Assembly: GCA_947490145.1 (NCBI GenBank)
Contig: CANLGD010000004.1
Span: forward strand, 1 to 64,000
Direction of reading: 5' to 3'
DNA length: 64,000 nt
Source of the DNA: Flavobacteriia bacterium
GTDB taxonomy: Bacteria; Bacteroidota; Bacteroidia; Flavobacteriales_D; Crocinitomicaceae
Of the stretch, positions 57,301-64,000 are shown one piece after another. Every line of letters starts with the position of its first letter. Within the stretch, counting starts at the first letter, position 1. The notes under the pieces were generated by a model. It ran no database searches. It saw only the letters and a program-made list of their open reading frames with translations, and was not told where the DNA came from. The position numbers and the translations under genes were made by a program.

Positions 57301-58527
57301 ATTTACAGTATCTAAATGCGGTCCAGGATTATCTAAACCATCAGCATCTTGATATGGACCTTCAAAAAAGTCAATTCCAATAGCCGGTGGATTTACTCCA
57401 AATCCAATTTTTCCTGCAGCTGACTGGTCATCTAAATCACCATTAAAGCAATACCCTAATCCTCTTGTAACATCACAACCCACATAATCATCATTAAAAC
57501 CACCTAAATCTGTATCAACATATTGCGCAAAATAGGTATCTTGCAAAGTTTGTGTACCTCTGTTGATTAATTCGTAATTATAGAAAGTCATTCTATTAAT
57601 TTCATCATCAGTAGTAAAAGCAAATGCTTGTGCTCTAATTTCCATTCCAATGGGATCACCTCCAGTTTCAGTATGGATATTTCCTTTATCGTTAAAAACC
57701 CACCAATTGGTTTCATCACCAAATAATGAGATTCTTCGATCAGACCCACAAGATATATCATCTCTTCCTAAAATATCATCAAACCAAGGATGATCTCCTT
57801 CGTTTGGGTCATAAATTCCATTATCATCTCTATCGTAAAAAGGAGCTAAATAATAATCTTGACCTTTGGAAATATCGCCATGCGCTGGCCAACTTTGAAT
57901 TCTATTCATCGTTTCAGAGCTTGGATCAACAACATCATCACAACCTTCTTTTCCAGGGATATTACTACACTCCCACCAAACATTAAATTGAATTACTTCT
58001 GATTTTGTAATGGTGAAGAATTTGTCATAGGCTAAACATTCATCAGAATTAATATTTGCTTCGCCAAAATCTCTTCTAACGTTATCACCAACAGGATTTC
58101 TTGGATCAAAATTTCCTGAACCTGCTGTCACTGTTAATGGTCCTGTCCAAAAATCAACCCCAGCGCGATATAATTGTGCAGCTAATTTTAATTGTCCGTT
58201 CACATCAGTTCCACCCATCCATAATGCGCCTGCAAAAATTGAAGTTGGATTAGGATTTCCAGCATCAAGTGACTTAGGAACCTCATAACCCGCAATATTA
58301 TTTGATCTATCGTAAAATAAAATCCCTCCTGGTTCAATTATTGCTCGGACATCATTAAACTGCATTCTTAGTTTTTCTGTTGAAGGTGCACATCCTGTTT
58401 TATTTACTTGCGCATTTGAAGGCTTTCCTTTCCCTACCTCTTTTCCAAAATTATGGTTATAAGCCATAAGATTATTCGTTAGCAAGAAACTTGCTAAAAG
58501 GAAAATTATTTTTTTCGACTTTTTCAT
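54316..58527 (-). CDS. Very large T9SS-exported surface protein (1403 residues)
   Basis: Signal peptide (KKIIFLLASFLLTNNLMA), then a long extracellular beta-rich protein with many Asp/Asn/Gly turns (FDPRNPVGDNVRRDFGEA, FYDRDDNGIYDPNEGDHPWF) that look like Ca-binding loops. FNVWWECSNIPGKEGCDD has a likely disulfide. The C-terminal 90 residues are a type A T9SS sorting domain (VVPNPYYAFSEYERSRLDTR, VCTIKIYNISGKLIRTF, SGVYLIHVEVPDAGERIIKF), but it ends with an added FFGGVRQIDLENI. It is 19 bp after the TonB receptor gene and 22 bp before the PorV-like gene. Function unknown; an exported binding or surface-structure protein is likely. Confidence 0.88.
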   Translation of the reverse strand: MKKSKKIIFLLASFLLTNNLMAYNHNFGKEVGKGKPSNAQVNKTGCAPSTEKLRMQFNDVRAIIEPGGILFYDRSNNIAGYEVPKSLDAGNPNPTSIFAGALWMGGTDVNGQLKLAAQLYRAGVDFWTGPLTVTAGSGNFDPRNPVGDNVRRDFGEANINSDECLAYDKFFTITKSEVIQFNVWWECSNIPGKEGCDDVVDPSSETMNRIQSWPAHGDISKGQDYYLAPFYDRDDNGIYDPNEGDHPWFDDILGRDDISCGSDRRISLFGDETNWWVFNDKGNIHTETGGDPIGMEIRAQAFAFTTDDEINRMTFYNYELINRGTQTLQDTYFAQYVDTDLGGFNDDYVGCDVTRGLGYCFNGDLDDQSAAGKIGFGVNPPAIGIDFFEGPYQDADGLDNPGPHLDTVNGVIQTVIPTVAEAINQKGIVYSGLGIGYGDNIIDNERFGMKGFTYFTGGAAATQNDPSTAAQFYNYMSGLWRFGDLIVYGGTGYPGSAGSTTTPTRYAFPDDSDTLHWGTNGIDLGFNWSEQTNNNPVGDRRFVQAAGPFTLKPGAVNNITVGVVYARSLEGDLYASVRSLKRADTKAQALFDNCFKIFDPPSAPKLTIQELENELVLMLSNPNGSNNYNEEYQEEDKINIVDPGNGVIYDKLYKFEGYQIYQMVDDAASVSDINDITKARLVAQCDIKNEVSKLVNFVFDEDLGFSVPTEKVDGENKGIRHSFSITEDQFAQGTRRLVNHKTYYYISVAYGYNNYAEYDPNDPTKLEGQKRPYVSSRNNYDGGSIVSVPAIPHNPMPELGGTNQLISYGSSPEITRLDGRGNGNNAIDLVQSSIDFIVANGYMENPTYANGNSPLNVKVVDPLNVVSGYFECKFVDYVSAISATNLNENKNYAGTDTASWVVYRYDKEGGNLLDSVKSDKTISASNEQIIPEWGISVQIFQDQYSFVGSAASGSGPENERYTSPIEATIEFADSSKPWLSFVQDNDGFYPTNWILSGDYKPGDDTTGLPKDINFPGYYSDEIGRDKDKSYAKLLNGGIAPYRLTGYMADFHPLAYPSTYTGITASRKGNSISRAPSIDIVLTSDKSKWTRCAVIELGRTTELNVGQAEAGTLRKSFSVNKEGQNDGTGTKGMGWFPGYAIDLETGMRLHMAFGENSFLGGENGSDMKWNPSSRLTDNVGNPLFGGQHVIYVFGYNMKGETDNTKNCPYYDGVNNWVYDKYLTATNASYTDLFNNLTWVANPMLTAQQTVLSTDVKIRVRINKEYNDFIASGRNGGKPMYSWAMDAISTQVSNADKLKEALDLINVVPNPYYAFSEYERSRLDTRVKITNLPDVCTIKIYNISGKLIRTFKKDSPITSLDWDMKNSKNVPIASGVYLIHVEVPDAGERIIKFFGGVRQIDLENI

Positions 58528-58546
58528 TTTCTTTTTAATTTATTAA

Positions 58547-61500
58547 TTAGAAATCAAATTTAACACCTAATCTAATTGTTCTTGGTACACTGACATTTGC
58601 CCCGTTTTGTACTTTCATTGTGTAGTAATCTCTGAATGATTGCTCATCCAATTGGTTTTGAATCGTTGATTGAAATTGAGCAGCAGCCAGATATCCATCA
58701 TCATTAGAGTTTCCAGTTGCTCTGTAAACGTTCAAAGCATTGAATTGGTTTAACAAGTTCGTACAACGTATATAAACATTTAAATATGCTGCTTTCTTTT
58801 TAGACTCATCTTTTCCAAATTCTAAATTAAAAGTTCTGTCTAACTGCATGTCTAAACGGTATTGCCAAGGTAATCTTGAACCATTAGTTGTACCAGTTAA
58901 TCCAGAAGCTAATGGACTTATAGATGCTGCATCGGTTATTGATACGTCTTTTGAATAAGGTGAACCTGAGTAAATATTAGAAACAATATTTAAACCTGTA
59001 TTTTCAAATACAGCAAAATTTTTAATCATTGGACCGTTATAGTCAGCTCCTTCACCGTATCTGTAATCAGCAGTGATTGCAAATGCATGTCTTTGATCAT
59101 AATCATATGGGAAAATTGTTCTTAAGTTTGGCTGTCCAGCATTAATTAAACTTAAAGCAGAAGTTGCATCTGATCCAGTTCCATCAGCAAATTGAATTGT
59201 ATATGCTGCTGTCATTCTAAAGTTCCCAGATCTTCTAAGGTCATAAGCAACAGTCATTCCTTTTACTGTGCCGAAATCTCTATTTCCATAAGTTCTATAT
59301 GAATTTGGATAAGCTTCAAAAACATTGATCAATTGAACATTATTTCTTTGTTCACGATAAAACGCTGAAATTTTTAAAGAAGAAGTTTTAGATAATACTT
59401 GTTGAAAACCTAATTCATAATCAATTGTTGTTTCTGGTTTTAAATTTGGATTGTTGATGATTTCATTTCTATTTTGAATAAATTGAAAATCAACAGGGTC
59501 AAAACGTAAGCCTGAAGTTGGTCTTTTTGTTAGGATGTCATAGTGAGCAAAAAAGGATGCTTCATCTGATATTGGAAATGAAAATGCAATACGAGGCATC
59601 ACATTTACCTGTCTGGTATATTTCTCAAATGCATCAGCTTTTACTTTTGTTTGTGTTGGATCTTGTAACCAAGGAGCAATACCAGCCGAACCTCTTAAGG
59701 CTCTTGCATCTGAAACTTCAATACCATCTGCATCATACCAAGTGTCACCACTTCTAAATCCATTTACTGCAGTTGGATTATCTACATCATTCACATAAAT
59801 TGTGTAATCATCGCCCATAACATCTGGAATTTTTACCCAATTCAAGTTTTCCTTTTCTGCTCTAGCTTTTGCTTCTCCAACTGTCAAGGCAGAATATACT
59901 AAATATTTATCTTTTAAGACAGGCTGATTTGCGTCAAAAACATCGACACGAACTCCAACATTGAAAACGATATCATTGAATGCAAATTTATCCATTAAAT
60001 ATCCTGAAATATAAATTGGTTGAAAAGCTCCTACAAAACGCTTGTAGTTTCCATTATTATCAAATTCATTAAAGTATTTCTGAATATCTGTTTTCCCTTT
60101 AACTTTATCTCCATTTTGATCGTAACCGTAATAAGAAATATAAGTACTTCCGCTGTTTAACAGTTCATCTGGAGTAAACATACTTAATTTAAGCAAATTT
60201 GGATCATAGCTATCTAAATCCAAAAAGTCTTGACCACTTGTTGACAAACCTAATTCTTTTCTAAGGTTGTAATCAAAGAAAGATTGATTATCAATAATAG
60301 GATTTCCATCTGCATCAAATTTACCACCTTGTCCTCCATATTCATCAGTACCAGAAGTTGAAGCATAACCAGTGTTTAATCTGTCGTAATCTATATATCG
60401 ATATGTTCCTTTATTGTACTCATATAAACTATTTTTGTCTAATTCCGTTATGTGAAAGTTTGCTAATTGTCGTGCAATTGTCCATATACTAATTGGACCA
60501 TTTAAACCAGAACCCCAAGATCTATCGGTTCTTTGTTCTACTTCAAATCCTAATGTTAATGAGTGATCTCCAATATTTACCGCACCTGAACCAGTAACAC
60601 GAAATTGCGCATTTTCAGTTTTACCAAATCCATTATAAGGAGCACCAATGTTTTGATAAATTCCGTAAACGGATTGAGGTGCATCACCATTCCTTAAAGC
60701 GTTTCCTAATTGAATTTGGAATAAATTTTCATAATTTCCAATTGGGTTGTCCGCATAAATTGAATAATACTGTGATGTAATTGCTGCTAAAGTTGAATTT
60801 GTTTCTGAGGGAGTAAATTCAACTATTACATCCCTAAAACCGTCTTGTTCAAAATAATCATCTGTCCCATCACCGTTAAAATCTTGTGCGGCATGTGTTC
60901 TGATTTTTGTTGTCTTAAACGTTCCAACATGGCCATAGTTGAAAATATTATATCCGTGTTTATCATCAAAATTTTGACCAAATGATTTAGAATAATCGAC
61001 CATCAATGAGTAATATGCACTTTTAATTTTAGAGGTTGAACCTTCTTGATTATTTGAAAAACGTTGACTTAATCTACCGTAAACTCTATAATCTAAATCT
61101 TTAGATGATCCAAAATTTGTGAAGTTTAGCAGTGAATTATTTCTATCATAATCTTTTCCTCTGTTGTAATTTAATGAACCACCAAATGTCAAATTTGTGC
61201 TTGGTCCAGTATTTACGTCAATTTTACCAGATGCAGAAAACTCAGTTCTTCTCGCATTCATTCTCCAATCAACCATTTCAAAATCATCTTTTCTTAAGAA
61301 GTTTGCATTGTGATATGTTCCAAATCCATTTCCAGTTGGTCTTAAGGGATTTTTAATCAATTCGTCTCTTACTTCTTTTTTGATTCTTTCTCTTCCACCA
61401 GAAATTGGTCTATCATCAATTTGATCTGTAATATTTCCGGAAATCAAAAACCCTAATCTTGGTTTTGTTTTGCTTCCTGTTGAATCTTTTTGCATCCATA

Positions 61501-62341
61501 ACGGACCGGAAAGCATACCTTCAAATAAATTATAACCATATTTGTCTAATCCTATAACTTTGCCATCATAACCATTTTCATCTTTACCTTTTAAGTAAAA
61601 TCCAGAAGAAACAACTTCAGCACTTCCAAAAAACTTTGAGGATGGTCCTCTCGTAGTTACAGAAATTACACCACCAGTAACATCACCGTAATTTGCTGGA
61701 ACACCACCAGTAATAACTGAAACCTCTTCAATTGCAGATTTTGGTAAATTTGATGATCCTCGAACTTTAATTCCATCAATATAAAAATAAGTACCATCTG
61801 AACGTGATCCACGCACGCTTATTCCGCCACCTTCTTGAGCATTTACACCACCCACGGTTGCAGCTACACCAGTGGCAGAACGAACAGGTAATCGTGCTAT
61901 ATCGTCTCTTGTAATTGTGGCTCCAGAGGCACCTCCATCACGGTCAATCAATGGAACACGGTAAGCAACAACTTTGACCTCTTCAATTTCCTTGACGTTA
62001 GCTGGTTTAGCTAATATTTGATTATCAAGAAAGGTGATTTTATTTGCTGAAACAACTACTCCTGTTGTTAAACTAGCCTGGTAACCTTCTCCTTCATTTC
62101 TAATTTCAACGTCATATTCGCCAGGATTTAATGAGTTTATTTGGAATTTCCCATCAAAGTCAGTATTTGCTCCTCCTTTAATTGTTCCATTTTGCTTCAA
62201 AAGCACTTTACAACCAAAAATTGGTTCTTTAGATTTTTCATCAATAACAGAACCTTTTACTGTCCCCAGACCCCCTTGAGAAAATCCGTAAGCAGCTGTC
62301 ATCAAGACACTTAAAACTAATAAATTGAGTTTTCTTAACAT
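58547..62341 (-). CDS. Giant TonB-dependent receptor of the three-gene surface unit
   Basis: 1264 residues: signal peptide (LNLLVLSVLMTAAYGFSQ), carboxypeptidase-regulatory-like domain (about 27-112, EPIFGCKVLLKQNGTIKGGA), a plug with ISVRGSRSDGTYFYIDGIKV and SSNLPKSAIEEVSVITGGVP then ANYGDVTGGVISVTTRGPSS (about 120-235), and a long barrel with large loops ending RLGVKFDF. Its length is over 300 residues above the usual TonB receptor. No SusD gene follows; its partners are the T9SS cargo (19 bp) and the PorV-like protein. It could import a ligand bound by the surface protein or, as in some T9SS-linked receptors, serve as part of a surface complex. Transcription probably starts in the 62342-62650 region. 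Confidence 0.9.
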   Translation of the reverse strand: MLRKLNLLVLSVLMTAAYGFSQGGLGTVKGSVIDEKSKEPIFGCKVLLKQNGTIKGGANTDFDGKFQINSLNPGEYDVEIRNEGEGYQASLTTGVVVSANKITFLDNQILAKPANVKEIEEVKVVAYRVPLIDRDGGASGATITRDDIARLPVRSATGVAATVGGVNAQEGGGISVRGSRSDGTYFYIDGIKVRGSSNLPKSAIEEVSVITGGVPANYGDVTGGVISVTTRGPSSKFFGSAEVVSSGFYLKGKDENGYDGKVIGLDKYGYNLFEGMLSGPLWMQKDSTGSKTKPRLGFLISGNITDQIDDRPISGGRERIKKEVRDELIKNPLRPTGNGFGTYHNANFLRKDDFEMVDWRMNARRTEFSASGKIDVNTGPSTNLTFGGSLNYNRGKDYDRNNSLLNFTNFGSSKDLDYRVYGRLSQRFSNNQEGSTSKIKSAYYSLMVDYSKSFGQNFDDKHGYNIFNYGHVGTFKTTKIRTHAAQDFNGDGTDDYFEQDGFRDVIVEFTPSETNSTLAAITSQYYSIYADNPIGNYENLFQIQLGNALRNGDAPQSVYGIYQNIGAPYNGFGKTENAQFRVTGSGAVNIGDHSLTLGFEVEQRTDRSWGSGLNGPISIWTIARQLANFHITELDKNSLYEYNKGTYRYIDYDRLNTGYASTSGTDEYGGQGGKFDADGNPIIDNQSFFDYNLRKELGLSTSGQDFLDLDSYDPNLLKLSMFTPDELLNSGSTYISYYGYDQNGDKVKGKTDIQKYFNEFDNNGNYKRFVGAFQPIYISGYLMDKFAFNDIVFNVGVRVDVFDANQPVLKDKYLVYSALTVGEAKARAEKENLNWVKIPDVMGDDYTIYVNDVDNPTAVNGFRSGDTWYDADGIEVSDARALRGSAGIAPWLQDPTQTKVKADAFEKYTRQVNVMPRIAFSFPISDEASFFAHYDILTKRPTSGLRFDPVDFQFIQNRNEIINNPNLKPETTIDYELGFQQVLSKTSSLKISAFYREQRNNVQLINVFEAYPNSYRTYGNRDFGTVKGMTVAYDLRRSGNFRMTAAYTIQFADGTGSDATSALSLINAGQPNLRTIFPYDYDQRHAFAITADYRYGEGADYNGPMIKNFAVFENTGLNIVSNIYSGSPYSKDVSITDAASISPLASGLTGTTNGSRLPWQYRLDMQLDRTFNLEFGKDESKKKAAYLNVYIRCTNLLNQFNALNVYRATGNSNDDGYLAAAQFQSTIQNQLDEQSFRDYYTMKVQNGANVSVPRTIRLGVKFDF

Positions 62342-62650
62342 AAGTATAGTTTAATTTTTAAACTTTTATTCATAATAAAGCCCGTAAATATAAATATTTC
62401 ATTTGTAATACTAACGAATTGTTAATAATTTTTAAAAAAAAGATATCTTAACTTACTTTAACAAAAGTATTCAGATTGCGTCTGCTTTTAAAGTTCAGGA
62501 ATGATAAAATATATGTATTTTATACAGGTCTAAATGAAAAATAATTAAGTTGTTAGTTATCAGGATTTTTTGGCTCTTTGAAAATGTAAATTTGTTTTAT
62601 AAATTCTGGAATTGTATAAAGTTTTTTAATTAGACTAGTTATTTTCTTGT
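62342..62650 (-). other. Intergenic region upstream of the giant TonB receptor gene
   Basis: 309 AT-rich bases. On the minus strand TATATTTA (62392-62385) is a seven-of-eight -7 box about 43 bp before the TonB start. No other feature was seen until the tsf terminator. Confidence 0.5.
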
Positions 62651-62683
62651 AAAAAAAAAGGCAAGTCGTAAGACTTGCCTTTT
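62651..62683 (-). terminator. Rho-independent terminator after tsf
   Basis: AAAAGGCAAGTC (62656-62667) pairs perfectly with GACTTGCCTTTT (62672-62683), loop GTAA; on the minus strand the second arm runs into nine T. Confidence 0.92.
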
Positions 62684-62702
62684 AATAAATATTTTCTTAA
62701 AC

Positions 62703-63533
62703 TTAAGCTAATGCATATCTTAAGAAAGAAGAAACCGTTAGGTCTTTTTCAGCTGAAGCTAAAAATTCTTGAACGGTTAATTTGTTGTCTCTTACAAATG
62801 GTTGACTTAATAATGTATTTTCTTGGAAAAATTTATTCAATCTTCCTTGAGAAATTTTCTCAGCCATTTCAGCTGGTTTTCCTTCTTGAATTGCTAATTC
62901 TTTTCCAATTTCCAATTCACGATCTATTGTGTTTTGATCAATTCCATCCTTATTTAATGCCAAAGGATTCATTGCAGCAACTTGCATCGCAATTTGTTTT
63001 CCTGCATCATCGGCAACTTCTGAGTTAGAATTCATGGCAACCAAAGTTGCTAATCTGTTTCCTGGGTGGTTGTATGCAACAACTTTAGGAGCACTTAATC
63101 TTGCATATGCTGATAAATCTAATTTTTCTCCAATTACACCAACTTGTTCGATGATTTTTTCATCAATACTTAATCTTTCATCGTAAGCTAAAGCTTTGAA
63201 AGAATCAACATCAGCAGGAGCTTTTTCTAAAGCAATATCCATTAAAGATTGCACGAAATCACGGAAACTGTCGTTTTTAGCAACGAAATCTGTTTCACAG
63301 TTTAATCTTAAAATAACACCTTCAGTTCCGTCAACGTTAGCCTGAGAGAATATTAATCCTTCTTTAGCCTCATTGTCTCCTCTTTTGGCGGCAATTTTTT
63401 GACCTTTTTTACGTAAAATATCGATTGCTTGTTCGAAATCTCCGTTTGATTCAACTAATGCATTTTTGCAGTCCATCATACCTGCACCTGTTTGTTGACG
63501 TAATTTGTTTACTTCTCCAGCTGTAATTGCCAT
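62703..63533 (-). CDS. tsf: Translation elongation factor Ts
   Basis: Guanine-nucleotide exchange factor for EF-Tu. The 276 residues include the N-terminal UBA-like part (VNKLRQQTGAGMMDCKNALV), the TDFVAKN motif (NCETDFVAKNDSFRDFV), and the C-terminal module (SAEKDLTVSSFLRYALA). It follows rpsB after 76 bp holding a hairpin. Its usual follow-ons pyrH-frr are at 28582-29876 instead. Confidence 0.98.
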   Translation of the reverse strand: MAITAGEVNKLRQQTGAGMMDCKNALVESNGDFEQAIDILRKKGQKIAAKRGDNEAKEGLIFSQANVDGTEGVILRLNCETDFVAKNDSFRDFVQSLMDIALEKAPADVDSFKALAYDERLSIDEKIIEQVGVIGEKLDLSAYARLSAPKVVAYNHPGNRLATLVAMNSNSEVADDAGKQIAMQVAAMNPLALNKDGIDQNTIDRELEIGKELAIQEGKPAEMAEKISQGRLNKFFQENTLLSQPFVRDNKLTVQEFLASAEKDLTVSSFLRYALA

Positions 63534-63552
63534 TTTTTTTAGTTTTTAATCC

Positions 63553-63587
63553 AAAAAGACATTAAACGGAAAGTAAAATGTCTTTTT
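63553..63587 (-). terminator. Hairpin between rpsB and tsf
   Basis: AAAAAGACATT (63553-63563) pairs perfectly with AATGTCTTTTT (63577-63587), 13-base loop; on the minus strand the second arm ends in TTTTT. It is a likely partial terminator that would lower tsf relative to rpsB, or a processing site. Confidence 0.6.
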
Positions 63588-63609
63588 GTTTTTTATTATT
63601 AAATTTTAT

Positions 63610-64000
63610 TTACTCTTTTTCTTCACCAGATTCTGCAACAGGAGCTTCTTCAATCGCAACTTCTGCAACAATTGTTTCTGCTGGAGCAACAACTTCAGTA
63701 ACAACATCAGCTATTGCCTCAGTAGCAGTTTCTTTTGTTGCCTCTTTGTCTTTACTGTTTTTTCTATCTTCTAATCCAACTTTGATTGCATCACAAATTT
63801 GATCTAAAATTATTGATATAGATTTTGTAGCATCGTCGTTTGCTGGAATAGGGAAATCAACCATTTTCGGATTAGTATTCGTATCTACGATTGCAAATAC
63901 AGGAATATTTAATCTTTTAGCTTCATGTAAAGCAATATTCTCTTTTAAGATATCTACTAAGAAAATAGCAGATGGTTGACGCGACATATCAACTATAGAA
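63610..64000 (-). CDS. rpsB: 30S ribosomal protein S2, 5' part outside window
   Basis: The C-terminal 130 codons of S2. MSRQPSAIFLVDILKENIAL, EAKRLNIPVFAIVDTNTNP and the I-PANDDATKSI segment are diagnostic, and the frame is open to the window edge, so the start is upstream. The ordinary S2 end is followed by a tail of about 45 residues rich in Ala, Glu and Val (TEAIADVVTEVVAPAETIVA, then EEKE at the end), longer than in E. coli but not rare in Bacteroidota. It starts the rpsB-tsf unit. Confidence 0.97.
   Translation of the reverse strand, partial: SIVDMSRQPSAIFLVDILKENIALHEAKRLNIPVFAIVDTNTNPKMVDFPIPANDDATKSISIILDQICDAIKVGLEDRKNSKDKEATKETATEAIADVVTEVVAPAETIVAEVAIEEAPVAESGEEKE

Noticed and set aside
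59518-59757. Plus-strand frames inside the two giant minus-strand genes (also near 55031, 57726 and 61132)
   Set aside because: They are antisense shadows of the TonB receptor and the T9SS cargo gene, rich in His/Gln/Leu from reverse-read codons, with no family likeness.
1-64000. CRISPR array, prophage, rRNA and tRNA genes
   Set aside because: No regularly spaced repeats, phage structural genes, or tRNA/rRNA-like sequence were recognised on either strand by eye; a tRNA scan would settle the last point.

Overview
The window is a stretch of chromosome from an AT-rich member of the Bacteroidota, most likely order Flavobacteriales. The grounds are the gliding/type IX secretion (T9SS) proteins (PorW/SprE, GldA, PorP/SprF, a PorV/PorQ-type barrel, a protein with a T9SS sorting domain), large TonB receptors with an N-terminal carboxypeptidase-regulatory-like domain, promoters with the Bacteroidota -7 box TAnnTTTG, and the general lack of Shine-Dalgarno sequences. 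I cannot fix the genus. No phage, insertion sequence, CRISPR array, rRNA or tRNA gene was seen.

Layout. (1) 1-9550: the right part of a surface-polysaccharide cluster: a cut-off asparagine synthetase, four glycosyltransferases, a metallo-beta-lactamase-fold enzyme, two sugar-nucleotide epimerase/dehydratases, and a fragment of an O-acyltransferase gene that looks like a deletion scar. (2) 9601-15509: fumarylacetoacetase, a GxxExxY gene framed by a repeated intergenic sequence, the (p)ppGpp synthetase/hydrolase, a DUF1573 protein, ribosomal protein L34 and a small conserved protein. (3) 15623-28480: an assimilatory sulfur island. It holds an Rrf2 regulator, a siroheme sulfite (or nitrite) reductase with an extra C-terminal helical domain, uroporphyrinogen methyltransferase, a TonB receptor, a 1-Cys peroxiredoxin, a siroheme synthase fused to a TSUP transporter, an aldo/keto-reductase-like protein, and cysH, cysD and cysN. 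Two copies of an inverted-repeat operator flank the probable promoter of the reductase. (4) 28582-35429: pyrH-frr, a phosphopantetheinyl transferase, a CvpA protein, PorW/SprE, and the first two small genes of an ATP synthase locus, with no atpB after them but a broken HTH gene. (5) 35522-46335: gldA and purL on the minus strand, then a membrane protein, short-chain dehydrogenase, amidohydrolase, acyl-CoA ligase, rsmG and an uncharacterised conserved gene. (6) 46502-52215: a membrane-fusion-like protein, a PorP/SprF barrel coupled to a TPR-PD40-OmpA-like-DUF1573 protein, and an acyltransferase-type membrane protein. (7) 52252-64000, minus strand: HIT protein, greA, then a tight three-gene unit (1264-residue TonB receptor, 1403-residue T9SS-exported protein, PorV-like barrel), tsf and the 3' end of rpsB.

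How the genes work together. In the sulfur island, CysDN activates sulfate to APS, CysH reduces APS to sulfite, and the siroheme enzyme reduces sulfite to sulfide. CobA and the siroheme synthase domain make the cofactor, and the TSUP domain moves a sulfur anion across the inner membrane. The TonB receptor suggests uptake of an outside sulfur compound or ligand. The T9SS-related genes are accessory and substrate parts of the secretion and gliding machinery; the core gldKLMN genes are outside the window. The most interesting items are the paired-operator promoter of the sulfur island, the three-gene TonB receptor/T9SS cargo/PorV-like unit, the PorP-linked protein ending in DUF1573, the hairpin in the greA leader, and several traces of rearrangement (acyltransferase scar, missing atpB, split rpsB-tsf / pyrH-frr).
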